Positions 18,304 through 26,755 of a stretch of DNA of 60,283 bases are shown here, one piece after another. Location: positions 540,093 to 600,375 of the forward strand of contig NZ_JOKH01000003.1 of assembly GCF_000722635.1 (NCBI RefSeq), read 5' to 3'. Each line of letters begins with the position of its first letter. Position 1 is the stretch's first letter. The notes beneath the pieces were generated by a model, which was given only the letters and a program-made list of their open reading frames with translations, was not told the origin of the DNA and made no database searches. Origin of the DNA: Endozoicomonas numazuensis (lineage in GTDB: Bacteria > Pseudomonadota > Gammaproteobacteria > Pseudomonadales > Endozoicomonadaceae). Made by a program: the position numbers and the translations under genes.

Positions 18304-19128
18304 TTACTGTCTGATCAGACGCAAGTCATCCTGTTCTGCCTGATGAGTGCTGCGCCATGGATTAATATCCAGACCTCCCCGGCGAACATAACGGGCATAA
18401 ACCGTCAGTGATTCCATCTTGAACCGTGCCTGAATCTCTGTGAACACCCTTTCTACACACTGCTCATGAAACTCCTGGTGCCCTCTGAATGAACAGATGA
18501 ATCTCAGGAACGACTCATGACTGATGGCTTCACCTTTGTATTGAACAACCACTGTGCCCCAATCTGGCTGCCCGGTCACCGGACAGTTGGACTTTAACAG
18601 GTGAGAGTGAATGGTCTCTTCTCTATCACCTTCCGTTCTTTGCAACAGATCGGGAGAATAGTCATAACAATCAATCGTCACATCCAGCTCATCAACCCCC
18701 GTACCGGGTGCTGGCTTGAATCCAAAAGCCTCCATCTCAGCAACGGTCATCAACTTCACTCTGACCGGTGCGCCTGCCGCCTGACTCAGGTCCTTTTCCA
18801 TAACGGCCTGAACATGAGCAACCGATTCAAACTGAGACTGATTGAATGAATTCAAATAGAGTTTGAACGACTTGGATTCAACCAGACTGGGAGAGTTACA
18901 AGGCAACTCGAAGCGGCCTATCATGGCCAACGGCTTGCCCTTACTGTCCAGCCAGGACAGTTCATAGCCATACCAGACGTCACTGCCTACAAAAGGTAGA
19001 TTTTCCGGGTCCAGACCCAGTTCCAGCTGCTTCTCCTTTCGGGGAATAGGGAACAAGAGCTCCGGATTATACTCAGACGGGTACTCACTGTTTTTCCCCA
19101 ATGGGGAAGCATTCACTAATTCGCTCAT
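18304..19128 (-). CDS. queF: NADPH-dependent 7-cyano-7-deazaguanine reductase QueF
   Basis: 274 residues, the long bimodular QueF type. It reduces preQ0 to preQ1 in queuosine tRNA modification. The N-terminal half has ESKSFKLYLNSFNQ. The catalytic cysteine is C182 in LKSNCPVTGQPDW, with D189. The C-terminal signature HEQCVERVF and YARYVRRGGLDINPWR closes the protein. The frame is open upstream to 19206, but the ATG at 19128 fits the family N-terminus and has GAG eight bases before it. It lies downstream of yadH on the same strand across 357 bases containing a REP element. Confidence 0.95.
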   Translation of the reverse strand: MSELVNASPLGKNSEYPSEYNPELLFPIPRKEKQLELGLDPENLPFVGSDVWYGYELSWLDSKGKPLAMIGRFELPCNSPSLVESKSFKLYLNSFNQSQFESVAHVQAVMEKDLSQAAGAPVRVKLMTVAEMEAFGFKPAPGTGVDELDVTIDCYDYSPDLLQRTEGDREETIHSHLLKSNCPVTGQPDWGTVVVQYKGEAISHESFLRFICSFRGHQEFHEQCVERVFTEIQARFKMESLTVYARYVRRGGLDINPWRSTHQAEQDDLRLIRQ

Positions 19129-19433
19129 ATTTTCACTCTGATAAAACTCTGCCTGACGCCATGAGTTGATAACCCATTCAATCCAGAACATGTCAGAAAG
19201 CAGCACCTCAAGGCAACTTTGACTACGTTTGCACCCTGAAGAGTAGATCGAAAAATCGTGGAATCATACGCAGATCAGGCAAAAGCTGCCAGAGCGGAAA
19301 GCGCTCATGGATGCAGAAGAATACTCTCGCGTCCAGAAAAGATAGAAGAGAACATAGAGTCAGGAGGAATCCGGACTTTTACAAAAATGAACCCATGCGG
19401 TCAGGCAATAATTACCCTACCCCCCGTTCACCC

Positions 19434-19477
19434 CGGGCCTGTCGAAGGGTGCTGGTAATGCACTTCGACAGGCTCAA
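19434..19477. repeat. REP-like palindrome between yadH and queF
   Basis: Inverted repeat CGGGCCTGTCGAAGG ... CACTTCGACAGGCTCA just after the yadH stop. It is the only structured element that I see in the 19129-19485 gap and may terminate the yadGH transcript. Confidence 0.65.
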
Positions 19478-19485
19478 TGACTTGC

Positions 19486-20265
19486 TTAGTTTCTCAGGCC
19501 TTTACCCACTCTCAACAAGTGCAGAGCCCAGGTCGCCATTATGACAATAGCTACAGTCATAACAACAAAAGCCCAGCCAATACTGATGCCACTGTCCTGC
19601 CCCAGAATGCCGTAACGAAAAGCATTCACCTGATAAAGAATCGGGTTCAGCAGAGATACAGACCGGAAGGGTTCAGGAAGAACATCCACAGAGTAGAATA
19701 CACCGCCCAGATAGGTGAGCGGAGTCAATACAAACGTTGGAATGATGGCTACATCATCAAATTTTCTGGCAAACACGGCATTAATGAAGCCACACAGTGC
19801 AAACAGAGTAGCGGTCAGAAACACTGCCAGTAAAGTAATCAGAATATGATGCACCTGAAGCTCCACAAAGAACGCCCCCAGCAGCATCACCAGGACACCT
19901 ACATATAATCCCCTGACAACACCACCCATGGTGTATCCAGCCAGAATAATCCAGTTTGGTACTGGCGACACCAGCAGTTCTTCAATACTCTTCTGAAACT
20001 TGTTGCTGAAGAAACTGGAAGCCACATTACTGAAACTGTTGGTAATAACCGCCATCATAACCAGTCCTGGTACGACAAAAGTCATGTAATCAAAGCCTCC
20101 CATTTCACCTACTCTGGAGCCAATCACAGCACCAAAAATAACGAAATACAGAGACATTGTGATAGCCGGCGGCAACAACGTCTGTGGCCAGATACGCATG
20201 AAACGACGAATTTCTTTGCTGAAAATGGTGTTAAACGCAACCAGATTATACTTCCATTCACTCAC
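19486..20265 (-). CDS. yadH: ABC-2 type transporter permease, YadH-like
   Basis: 259 residues with about six membrane helices, the architecture of ABC-2 permeases. Sequence blocks such as IFSKEIRRFMRIWPQTLLPP, the EELLVSPVP cytoplasmic loop with its conserved glutamates, and LTPLTYLGGVFYS with LNPILY near the C-terminus match YadH. With YadG it would form an exporter of unknown substrate in the inner membrane. The start codon overlaps the stop of the ATPase gene by four bases (ATGA). Confidence 0.9.
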   Translation of the reverse strand: MSEWKYNLVAFNTIFSKEIRRFMRIWPQTLLPPAITMSLYFVIFGAVIGSRVGEMGGFDYMTFVVPGLVMMAVITNSFSNVASSFFSNKFQKSIEELLVSPVPNWIILAGYTMGGVVRGLYVGVLVMLLGAFFVELQVHHILITLLAVFLTATLFALCGFINAVFARKFDDVAIIPTFVLTPLTYLGGVFYSVDVLPEPFRSVSLLNPILYQVNAFRYGILGQDSGISIGWAFVVMTVAIVIMATWALHLLRVGKGLRN

Positions 20266-21224
20266 TGTGCGCTTCTCCCCTTCTCGGCTGCACTGCTGCT
20301 GGTTGTTGCCGGACTGTCAGAAGTCAGACTGACAAACAGCTCCTCCAGTCGATTGGACTTGTTCCTCATACTGGCCACTTCTATACGGCATTCACTCAGC
20401 TGCTGGAACAGGTCATTAACGCCCTGATCTTTTCCAACTTCAACCTCTATGCTGTAGCTGTCTATTTTCTTGACAGAATAACCGACAAAAGTCGGAAGAT
20501 CGTTAATGGGCTCATTAAGATCCAAAACAAAACTCTCCTGCTGAAGTTTACTCAGCAGCGCCTTGGTGCTGGTATTTTCAACAATCTCACCGTTATCAAT
20601 AATACCGATATTACGACAGAGCTGTTCGGCTTCTTCCAGATAATGGGTAGTTAAAATAATCGTGGTGCCCTGCTCGTTAATTTCTCTCAAAAAATCCCAG
20701 AGAGAACGTCGCAACTCAATATCAACACCCGCAGTCGGTTCATCCAGTATGAGCAGTTTGGGTTGATGAATCAGAGCCCTGACAATCATCAGGCGGCGTT
20801 TCATACCACCGGACAACATTCTTGAGATGTTATGTCGCTTGTCCCAAAGACCCAGTTGTTTCAGGTATTTCTCAGCACGCTTACGTGCTTCTTTCGCAGG
20901 AATGCCGTAGTAACCGGCTTGCGTTACAATGATATCTTCAACTTTTTCAAACTGATTAAAGTTAAATTCCTGGGGAACGACGCCCAGCATCCGTTTAGCC
21001 TTAACAAGGTCTGTATCAATATCATGCTCAAATACTGAAACCTTTCCAGAACTCTTGCGAACAAGAGAAGAGATAATGCCTATAGAGGTCGATTTACCGG
21101 CACCATTAGGCCCCAGCAGGGCATAAAAATCCCCTTCTGCAACAGAGAGATCAATCCCTTTCAGGGCTTGAAAACCATTGTCGTATTGTTTTCGTAAATC
21201 CTGTATTTCCAGTGCCTGGGTCAT
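20262..21224 (-). CDS. yadG: ABC transporter ATP-binding protein, YadG-like
   Basis: 320 residues. The nucleotide-binding domain has Walker A GPNGAGKST, the ABC signature LSGGMKRRL, Walker B LLILDEPTAGVD and the H-loop LTTHYLEEAEQLC. The final 90 residues form the extra C-terminal region of this exporter class. The frame is open to 21308; the ATG at 21224 starts at the conserved MTQALEIQDLRKQY and has a weak GAAAG site, so the start is not fully certain. Upstream is a 464-base gap with a 16-bp tandem duplication and a hairpin. Confidence 0.9.
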   Translation of the reverse strand: MTQALEIQDLRKQYDNGFQALKGIDLSVAEGDFYALLGPNGAGKSTSIGIISSLVRKSSGKVSVFEHDIDTDLVKAKRMLGVVPQEFNFNQFEKVEDIIVTQAGYYGIPAKEARKRAEKYLKQLGLWDKRHNISRMLSGGMKRRLMIVRALIHQPKLLILDEPTAGVDIELRRSLWDFLREINEQGTTIILTTHYLEEAEQLCRNIGIIDNGEIVENTSTKALLSKLQQESFVLDLNEPINDLPTFVGYSVKKIDSYSIEVEVGKDQGVNDLFQQLSECRIEVASMRNKSNRLEELFVSLTSDSPATTSSSAAEKGRSAQ

Positions 21225-21292
21225 GCTTTCATTATCCGTAGTATGCAGTATCTCCATTCCTGCAGTGATGCTGCACAGTTTCACTCGTACTT

Positions 21293-21352
21293 TAATAGTG
21301 AAAATCATTAATAGTGAAAATCATTTCATCACCCAAAGGTGACGAAATGATT
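21293..21352. repeat. 16-bp tandem duplication and hairpin upstream of yadG
   Basis: TAATAGTGAAAATCAT occurs twice head to tail (21293-21308 and 21309-21324). The second copy runs into a 15-bp inverted repeat, AATCATTTCATCACC and its complement with one mismatch (21319-21333 and 21338-21352). It may be an operator or leader structure for yadGH. The rest of the 21225-21688 gap shows nothing that I recognise. Confidence 0.5.
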
Positions 21353-21688
21353 CTCTTCACTCATGGCTGCTTTCTTTTCTCTCTTTGCATACCCCGTTGA
21401 GAGAAAGAGAGGCGTCCAGTCAACACTGTAACTGTGACCGTTTTTCCATCATCAGGGAATAGAAAGACATCCTGCTGCTCATGGCTGTCAGTACTTACAT
21501 TGAGGGGGTCTTAACACCCTCTTTGCGACATAGCGGGCTTCACTCTCTTGAACGAAGTGGTATACCCAACAGAAGGATGGTTGAAAGAAGATTGAACTGA
21601 ATGCTCAACCCCCTCCCAAAATGAAAAAGAGAATCATTCTATTATAAAATGAACAATTAAACGGCATTTTTAGATCATTTTTTTCTTG

Positions 21689-22594
21689 TCAGGCATCGAT
21701 CAACTGGGTGAGTGCAGGTTGTAATTGTGGGTAGGTAAACTGAAAACCTTCTGCCAACAGACGCTCTGGATAGACATTCTGACCTTTCAGTACCATCTCG
21801 GAAGATTCCCCCAAAAGTAATTTCAGAATCATGGCTGGCATGGTTAGAAAGGCAGGACGATTGAGGGAGGCGGCAAGAGCCTTTGAATACTCTTTATTAC
21901 TGACGGCTTTTGGAGCGGTAGCGTTAAAAATGCCTTGTACTGACTCTTTTTCAAGTAAAAACAACAGCGCATTGACCATATCGTCCATGTGAATCCACGA
22001 CATCATCTGTTTACCAGAACCTAGCGGGCCACCTATTCCCAACCGAAAAGGTGGTAGCATTTCATGCATGGCGCCGCCTTCAGGATGCAAAACCACACTG
22101 GTTCTGACCAGACACACCTTGACGTCCAAACCTTCTGCACGCTTTGCCGCCTGTTCCCACCGAACACAAAGCCCGGCCGCAAAATCGTCTCCAGGATCAG
22201 AAGACTCATCTAATCGGGTAGCATCATCCCTGCCGCCATAAAACCCAATGGCTGAACCACTGATCAGACAACGCGGGCGATTCTCCATTCGCTCGATCAG
22301 ATCAACCAGCTCAGAAGTCAGAGTAACCCTGCTCTCCAACAGCTGTCTTTTTCTGGAGGGCGTCCATCGCTCATCCATAACACCCTCCCCTGCCAGATTG
22401 ATCACCGCATCGTAGGCAATAGAAGGATTGACTGCCGACAACGACTTTACCGGTTTCACTTCACTAGTGAGAAGACGACGAACTTCTTTTGCATCCTGCC
22501 TGCTCAATACTGTCATCCGATGACCTTTTGACAGGAGTTTCGCTACCAGCCGCCGGCCAATAAACCCTGTTCCCCCGGTAATCAGTATCTGCAT
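21689..22594 (-). CDS. yfcH: TIGR01777 family NAD-dependent epimerase, YfcH-like
   Basis: 301 residues, against about 297 in E. coli YfcH. It is a short-chain dehydrogenase/epimerase with the Rossmann signature ITGGTGFIGRRLVAKLL at the N-terminus, INLAGEGVMDERWTPSRK, and SGSAIGFYGGRDD around the active site. The substrate is unknown. The C-terminal DUF1731-like segment (RPAFLTMPAMILKLLLGESSEMVLKGQNV) is present. The frame is open to 22780; the ATG at 22594 is preferred because the Rossmann strand starts at once and AGGG lies 10 bases upstream. Confidence 0.9.
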   Translation of the reverse strand: MQILITGGTGFIGRRLVAKLLSKGHRMTVLSRQDAKEVRRLLTSEVKPVKSLSAVNPSIAYDAVINLAGEGVMDERWTPSRKRQLLESRVTLTSELVDLIERMENRPRCLISGSAIGFYGGRDDATRLDESSDPGDDFAAGLCVRWEQAAKRAEGLDVKVCLVRTSVVLHPEGGAMHEMLPPFRLGIGGPLGSGKQMMSWIHMDDMVNALLFLLEKESVQGIFNATAPKAVSNKEYSKALAASLNRPAFLTMPAMILKLLLGESSEMVLKGQNVYPERLLAEGFQFTYPQLQPALTQLIDA

Positions 22595-22724
22595 GGTATA
22601 CAAGCCCTGAAAGTTGCATTGAAAGTTGCCTTGAAAAGAGTGGGAATACCTCGTCAGCTTTATGAAAAGAAAAGCCAATACCTCATAATAAACAGCCATG
22701 AGTGTCTGAAACAATTTTTCACAT

Positions 22725-22762
22725 AAAAAAAATACCCTGGGTCCCCTCAGACCCGGGTATTT
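22725..22762 (-). terminator. Orphan Rho-independent terminator on the minus strand
   Basis: Read on the minus strand, a 13-bp stem (AAATACCCGGGTC / GACCCAGGGTATTT with one bulge) is followed by a run of eight T. No convincing gene lies to its right on that strand, so it may end a small RNA or an unrecognised short gene from the 22770-23060 stretch. Confidence 0.7.
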
Positions 22763-23058
22763 GACTGGCTGGCTTATCACTGGTTCCCGCTTCTCTTTTT
22801 TATATCCTTGAATTCCCTGGCGCTGTTTTTATTAATTTGCCTAAGTGACCTCATAATACGTATTTTCCGATACGGCTATTTTGATCCAGATCAACAAACC
22901 TCGGTTTACCCTTATCTGAACTGACAGGCAGTACCGCTTTTTCAATGACATAAACTCAATTCTTTCAGGCTCTCTGAGCCTGAACGAGTTGCGATCACTT
23001 TCTGTACGAGCAAGCTCATCAAAACTCTCGCTTCCCACTGAGGCAATGTGCGACACCT

Positions 23059-23192
23059 GTACCCGTTACCATTAGAGATGTGAGTAGGCGGCAAGCTCGC
23101 GAAGCCCCATGAGCCTACGGGTAGTAGGTGATTGATTGATTGAGGTGAGGGAGCGCAGCCAACAACCTCACATCTTCAATGGTGATGGGTAC
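23059..23192. repeat. MITE-like palindromic repeat, family 3, copy a
   Basis: 134 bp with terminal inverted repeats (left GTACCCGTTACCATTAGAGA, right end in reverse GTACCCATCACCATTGAAGA, both running into TGTGAG). The inner GAAGCCCCATGAGCCTACGG ... GTAGTAGGTGAT is shared with the copy at 57966-58093. It lies in the 898-base gap between yfcH and chbA. Confidence 0.65.
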
Positions 23193-23263
23193 ATACCATT
23201 GACTATTGTTCTAGACGTTCACTGACACTATACGCAGCCCTGAATACCAGACATGGGTTTGTT

Positions 23264-23279
23264 TGTGACAGGTTTCTCA
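23264..23279. promoter_or_regulatory. Possible weak CRP site upstream of chbA
   Basis: TGTGACAGGTTTCTCA has one perfect and one imperfect CRP half-site with correct 6-base spacing, 47 bases before the first LacI-type operator. Confidence 0.35.
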
Positions 23280-23325
23280 GTAACGGAGTCCTTAGCTTGG
23301 TTTTTTGATTTATGTCAACCATAAT

Positions 23326-23350
23326 GAAACCGGTTTCAGTAACCGGTTTC
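23326..23350. promoter_or_regulatory. Two LacI-family operators upstream of chbA
   Basis: A perfect 12-bp palindrome GAAACCGGTTTC (23326-23337) is followed at once by GTAACCGGTTTC (23339-23350). The central CG and the flanking AACC/GGTT are typical of LacI-family operators. Matching sites occur at 27834 and 41390, and a LacI-type gene lies at 24040. Confidence 0.75.
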
Positions 23351-23492
23351 ATCTAGAAACAACACAATGTAGACTGAGTTTCATCACTATTTTATTGAAT
23401 GCTGAACGTTATTTTTCAGACGCCTTTAAGGCTATTTCAGTAAAGTCACCGGATGCTCTCCGGCTAACCGTTTACCAGACAGGAGTATCACC

Positions 23493-23804
23493 ATGGATCT
23501 AGAGTCCGCTGTAATGGAGATTATCATTAACTCTGGCCAGGCTCGCAGCTGCGCTTACGAAGCTTTGTCTAAGGCAAAAGCCGGAGACTACGAAGGAGCC
23601 GAAGAAATGATGGCTCACGCTCAAGAAGCTGCCAAAGGGGCACACCGGGTTCAGACCCAGCTGATTGAGGAAGATCAGGGCGAAGGCAAGACCTCAATGA
23701 CCCTGGTCATGGTTCATGCTCAGGATCATTTAATGACGTCCATGCTGGCTCAGGAAATGGTTCAGGAGTTGATAACACTTCACAAAAAAGTCGATCAGAA
23801 GTAA
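23493..23804 (+). CDS. chbA: PTS N,N'-diacetylchitobiose IIA component ChbA
   Basis: 103 residues; cytoplasmic IIA protein of the lactose/chitobiose PTS family, which takes phosphate from HPr and passes it to a IIB protein. It is a three-helix protein. The phosphorylated histidine is H75 in LVMVHAQDHLM, with the conserved D78 and H79. AGGAG lies eight bases before the ATG at 23493. It is the first gene of the likely operon chbA-regulator-chbF-chbG. In E. coli the operon also holds chbB (IIB) and chbC (IIC); neither is present in this window, so the partners must be elsewhere. Confidence 0.9.
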   Translation: MDLESAVMEIIINSGQARSCAYEALSKAKAGDYEGAEEMMAHAQEAAKGAHRVQTQLIEEDQGEGKTSMTLVMVHAQDHLMTSMLAQEMVQELITLHKKVDQK

Positions 23805-24039
23805 TAATGGCCGGATCACAGCATTTTTGTAGAGAATTTGCCTTTTTCTCATGGTGTTTCATCGATCACCATGAGCCCGTGGAAAAAGCTTTCACTTCCA
23901 GGCATCGAGATTCTCTCACGCATAGCTGCAGACAAAGACATTCAGGCTGCAACACACAATGATCCGGACTTCGCATGCCCGTAGCGCAAGAAAGTCGTGA
24001 AGAGAAGGGTCAGGCAGCTTTTCACGCAGGATTGGACTA

Positions 24040-25044
24040 ATGGCAACAATAAAAGACGTCGCTGAGCGAGCAAAAGTTTCCCGGGCTACGGTCTCGAGAG
24101 TACTGAACAACACCGGACAGGTTACCGAGTCAACTCGCCTGCGGGTGAAAGCCGCTATGGACGAAATGAAATACCGTCCCAACCCTGTCGCTCAGTCTCT
24201 GGCCAGCAACACCACCAACACCATAGGCTTGATGATCTCATCTTTCCGAGGGGGTTTTTTTGGTGACCTGATGGCTGAAGTTCAACAGGTTGTGGATTCT
24301 GCCGGTAAAGTAATGATTGTCACCCAGGGCAAACACAGCGCAGAAAGTGAGCGAGCCGCAATCGACTATCTGATCAACATGAGAGTCGATGGACTGCTAC
24401 TTCATGTGCGATACCTGAGCGATGAGGAACTGATTACCATTGCTGAAACGGCGCCTCCCTTTGTACTTCTGGATCGCTATGTCGATGCGCTGTCCGATCG
24501 CTGCATTACCTTCGATCACATCAAGGCCAGCGACAGCGCTGTAGAAGTTCTATTGAAAAACGGTCACACCGGTATTGCCTGCCTGGCAGGGAAACTGACC
24601 AAATCCAAGGCAAAAGAACGTTTTCAGGGATACGCCAATGCCCTGACCCGTCACGATATTGCTTTAGACATGGACCTTGTAACAGAAGGCAATTATACGA
24701 GGGAGGCCGGATATGACGGAGCCAAGCAACTGCTGCTAACCGGTAAACCGTTTACCGCCGTCTATGCCTGCAGTGAAGAAATGGCAGCAGGCTGTATGGA
24801 CGCCTTTCGTGAAAGCAACATTCGTGTACCCGAAGACGTTTCCCTGATCAGTTATGACAGTGTGGATCTGTGTACTTTTCTGACTCCACATGTTTCCGCA
24901 CTGCATTTCCCGGTAACTGAGATGGCCAGCGTAGCGGGCACACTTTTAATGAACCGACTCAGGGAGGAAGGTTTTAGCAGGCCAGAGCACACGCATTTTG
25001 ACGGTGAACTGCGCCTGAGACATTCAGTAAGGAAACTCAAATAG
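24040..25044 (+). CDS. LacI-family transcriptional regulator of the chitobiose locus
   Basis: 334 residues. The N-terminal helix-turn-helix (residues 2-24, ATIKDVAERAKVSRATVSRV) and hinge helix (NPVAQSLASN) are classic LacI. The periplasmic-binding-like effector domain fills residues 60-330, with VDGLLLH, ERFQGYANAL and SLISYDSVDLCTFLTPHVSA. It sits between chbA and chbF, where E. coli has the AraC-type ChbR, so control here is by a different regulator family. Four GWAACCGGTTKC palindromes in the window are its likely targets. The inducer is probably a phosphorylated GlcNAc sugar (inference from neighbours). Confidence 0.92.
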   Translation: MATIKDVAERAKVSRATVSRVLNNTGQVTESTRLRVKAAMDEMKYRPNPVAQSLASNTTNTIGLMISSFRGGFFGDLMAEVQQVVDSAGKVMIVTQGKHSAESERAAIDYLINMRVDGLLLHVRYLSDEELITIAETAPPFVLLDRYVDALSDRCITFDHIKASDSAVEVLLKNGHTGIACLAGKLTKSKAKERFQGYANALTRHDIALDMDLVTEGNYTREAGYDGAKQLLLTGKPFTAVYACSEEMAAGCMDAFRESNIRVPEDVSLISYDSVDLCTFLTPHVSALHFPVTEMASVAGTLLMNRLREEGFSRPEHTHFDGELRLRHSVRKLK

Positions 25045-25138
25045 TTTTCGGTCAGACAGTCTTCTGCCCGTAGTCTGTGTCTGCTGGCTCACAACAAGAG
25101 CTTTGCAAAGCCTGAAGCGACTGCTGTCCGAAACCAAC

Positions 25139-25198
25139 AGCCATGAGCCTAAATACAACCATGAGCCGAAATTCAGCCATGAGCCGAAAATGCAGCCT
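25139..25198. repeat. Three near-tandem CCATGAGCC repeats
   Basis: The phrase CCATGAGCC followed by TAAAT or GAAA occurs three times in 60 bases (AGCCATGAGCCTAAAT, ACCATGAGCCGAAAT, AGCCATGAGCCGAAAAT) in the gap between the regulator and chbF. The related AGCCATGAGC word is repeated downstream of pykA. No function is known. Confidence 0.55.
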
Positions 25199-25335
25199 CA
25201 TCATGAATGATTAGAAATAGCTGCAATCCGGATATGGCTGCATTTTCATAGCAAAGACATTCTGCAGCCATAGCCCCTGCCGATTCATCATTATGCAGGC
25301 AGAGAGTGGCAGCAGTCGGAAGTGAAGGTATACAG

Positions 25336-26649
25336 ATGAAAAAACTGAAACTCGCCGTCATTGGTGGTGGCAGCAGTTATACACCAGAACTGATTGAAGG
25401 GGTGATCAAGAGAGCCGATCGCCTGCCTGTAGCCCAGATTGATCTGGTGGATATTGACGCCGGCCGCGAAAAGCTTGAAATTGTTACACGCCTGGCTCAG
25501 CGTATGGTTTCCAAGGCCGGACTGGATATTACTGTACGCGCCACTCTGGATCGTCGTGAAGCCATCAAAGATGCCAGCTTTATCATGACCCAGCTGCGCG
25601 TTGGCGGCCTGGCTGCACGCGCACGCGATGAACGCATCCCTCTCCAATACAATGTCATTGGCCAGGAAACTACCGGCCCTGGCGGACTGGCTAAAGCACT
25701 CAGAACCATCCCAGTACTTCTCGATATTTGTCGCGACATTGAAGAGCTGGCTCCGGAAGCCTGGCTGATTAACTTCACCAACCCCGCAGGCATGGTGACT
25801 GAGGCCATCAGCAAATACACCAAAGTCAAAGCTCTTGGCCTGTGTAATGTCCCAATTCACATGCATCACGATGTTGCAAAAGCGTTCAATGTTGATTTTG
25901 ACCGCATCAAAACCACCTTTGCTGGCTTGAACCACCTGGTATGGATGAGCGACGTTCGCCTCGATGGCAAAGACATTACCGGCGACCTGATTGAAAAACT
26001 GTGCGACGGCGCCCATATGAATATGAACAATATTCATGAATCTCCCTGGGATCCTGACTTCCTGCGCGGCCTGGGCGTCATCCCCTGCCCTTACCACCGT
26101 TACTTCTATATGCAGGACGAGATGCTGGCAGAAGAACAGGAAGCCGCCAAGTCAAAAGGGACTCGCGCAGAGCAGGTTATGAAAACCGAAGAAGAACTGT
26201 TTGAGCTCTACCGCGACCCTGATCTGGACATCAAACCCCCGCAGCTGGAAAAGCGCGGAGGGGCTTATTACTCCGACGTTTCCCTGAATCTGGTTGATTC
26301 CTTGCACAATGACACCGGTATGATCAATGTTGTCAATACCGTTAACAACGGTGCCATCAGCAACATGCCCAACGACTGCGTTGTAGAAATCAGCTCTGTT
26401 ATCGACAGCGGTGGTGCCCACCCGATTTCAATGGGCGCGTTGGCAGACAATCAGATTGGTCTCGCCCGTGCAGTCAAATCCTATGAATCCCTTGCAGTTG
26501 AAGCGGCTGTTCATGGTGACTACAGCAAGGCATTGCAAGCGTTGACCGCTAACCCTCTGATCCCCAGTGCCAAGATTGCCAAGTCTATTCTGGATGACAT
26601 TCTGGAACAGAACGCTGACTACCTGCCACAGTTTGACCTGAAAAAATAA
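25336..26649 (+). CDS. chbF: 6-phospho-beta-glucosidase / phospho-chitobiase, GH4 (ChbF)
   Basis: 437 residues. GH4 enzymes use NAD+ and a divalent metal to cleave 6-phospho-glycosides; in the chb pathway ChbF splits mono-deacetylated chitobiose-6-phosphate. Visible features are the dinucleotide loop VIGGGSSYTPELIEG, the QLRVGGLAARARDE segment, INFTNPAGMVTEAI, the metal-binding Cys/His in LGLCNVPIHMHHD, and the catalytic region FAGLNHLVW. The ATG at 25336 is chosen over 25306 because GAAGGT precedes it by six bases and the nucleotide-binding strand starts there. It lies upstream of chbG with a hairpin between them. Confidence 0.93.
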   Translation: MKKLKLAVIGGGSSYTPELIEGVIKRADRLPVAQIDLVDIDAGREKLEIVTRLAQRMVSKAGLDITVRATLDRREAIKDASFIMTQLRVGGLAARARDERIPLQYNVIGQETTGPGGLAKALRTIPVLLDICRDIEELAPEAWLINFTNPAGMVTEAISKYTKVKALGLCNVPIHMHHDVAKAFNVDFDRIKTTFAGLNHLVWMSDVRLDGKDITGDLIEKLCDGAHMNMNNIHESPWDPDFLRGLGVIPCPYHRYFYMQDEMLAEEQEAAKSKGTRAEQVMKTEEELFELYRDPDLDIKPPQLEKRGGAYYSDVSLNLVDSLHNDTGMINVVNTVNNGAISNMPNDCVVEISSVIDSGGAHPISMGALADNQIGLARAVKSYESLAVEAAVHGDYSKALQALTANPLIPSAKIAKSILDDILEQNADYLPQFDLKK

Positions 26650-26671
26650 TTCAGGTTGCAAACTGAAGCAC

Positions 26672-26697
26672 ACTTCCCGGTACACTCACCGGGAAGT
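26672..26697. promoter_or_regulatory. Intercistronic hairpin between chbF and chbG
   Basis: A perfect 10-bp stem, ACTTCCCGGT / ACCGGGAAGT, with a 6-base loop, 23 bases after chbF. There is no T run, so mRNA stabilisation or partial attenuation is more likely than full termination. Confidence 0.55.
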
Positions 26698-26755
26698 CAC
26701 AACTGTTTTCTAGAGAAGAACATGTGATCGCCGATCTGCTATCACAGGAGAAGTC

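Noticed and set aside
22841-23056. 71-codon minus-strand open frame
   Set aside because: GTG start without a ribosome-binding site, unusual composition and next to a repeat; kept only as a possible small RNA region.
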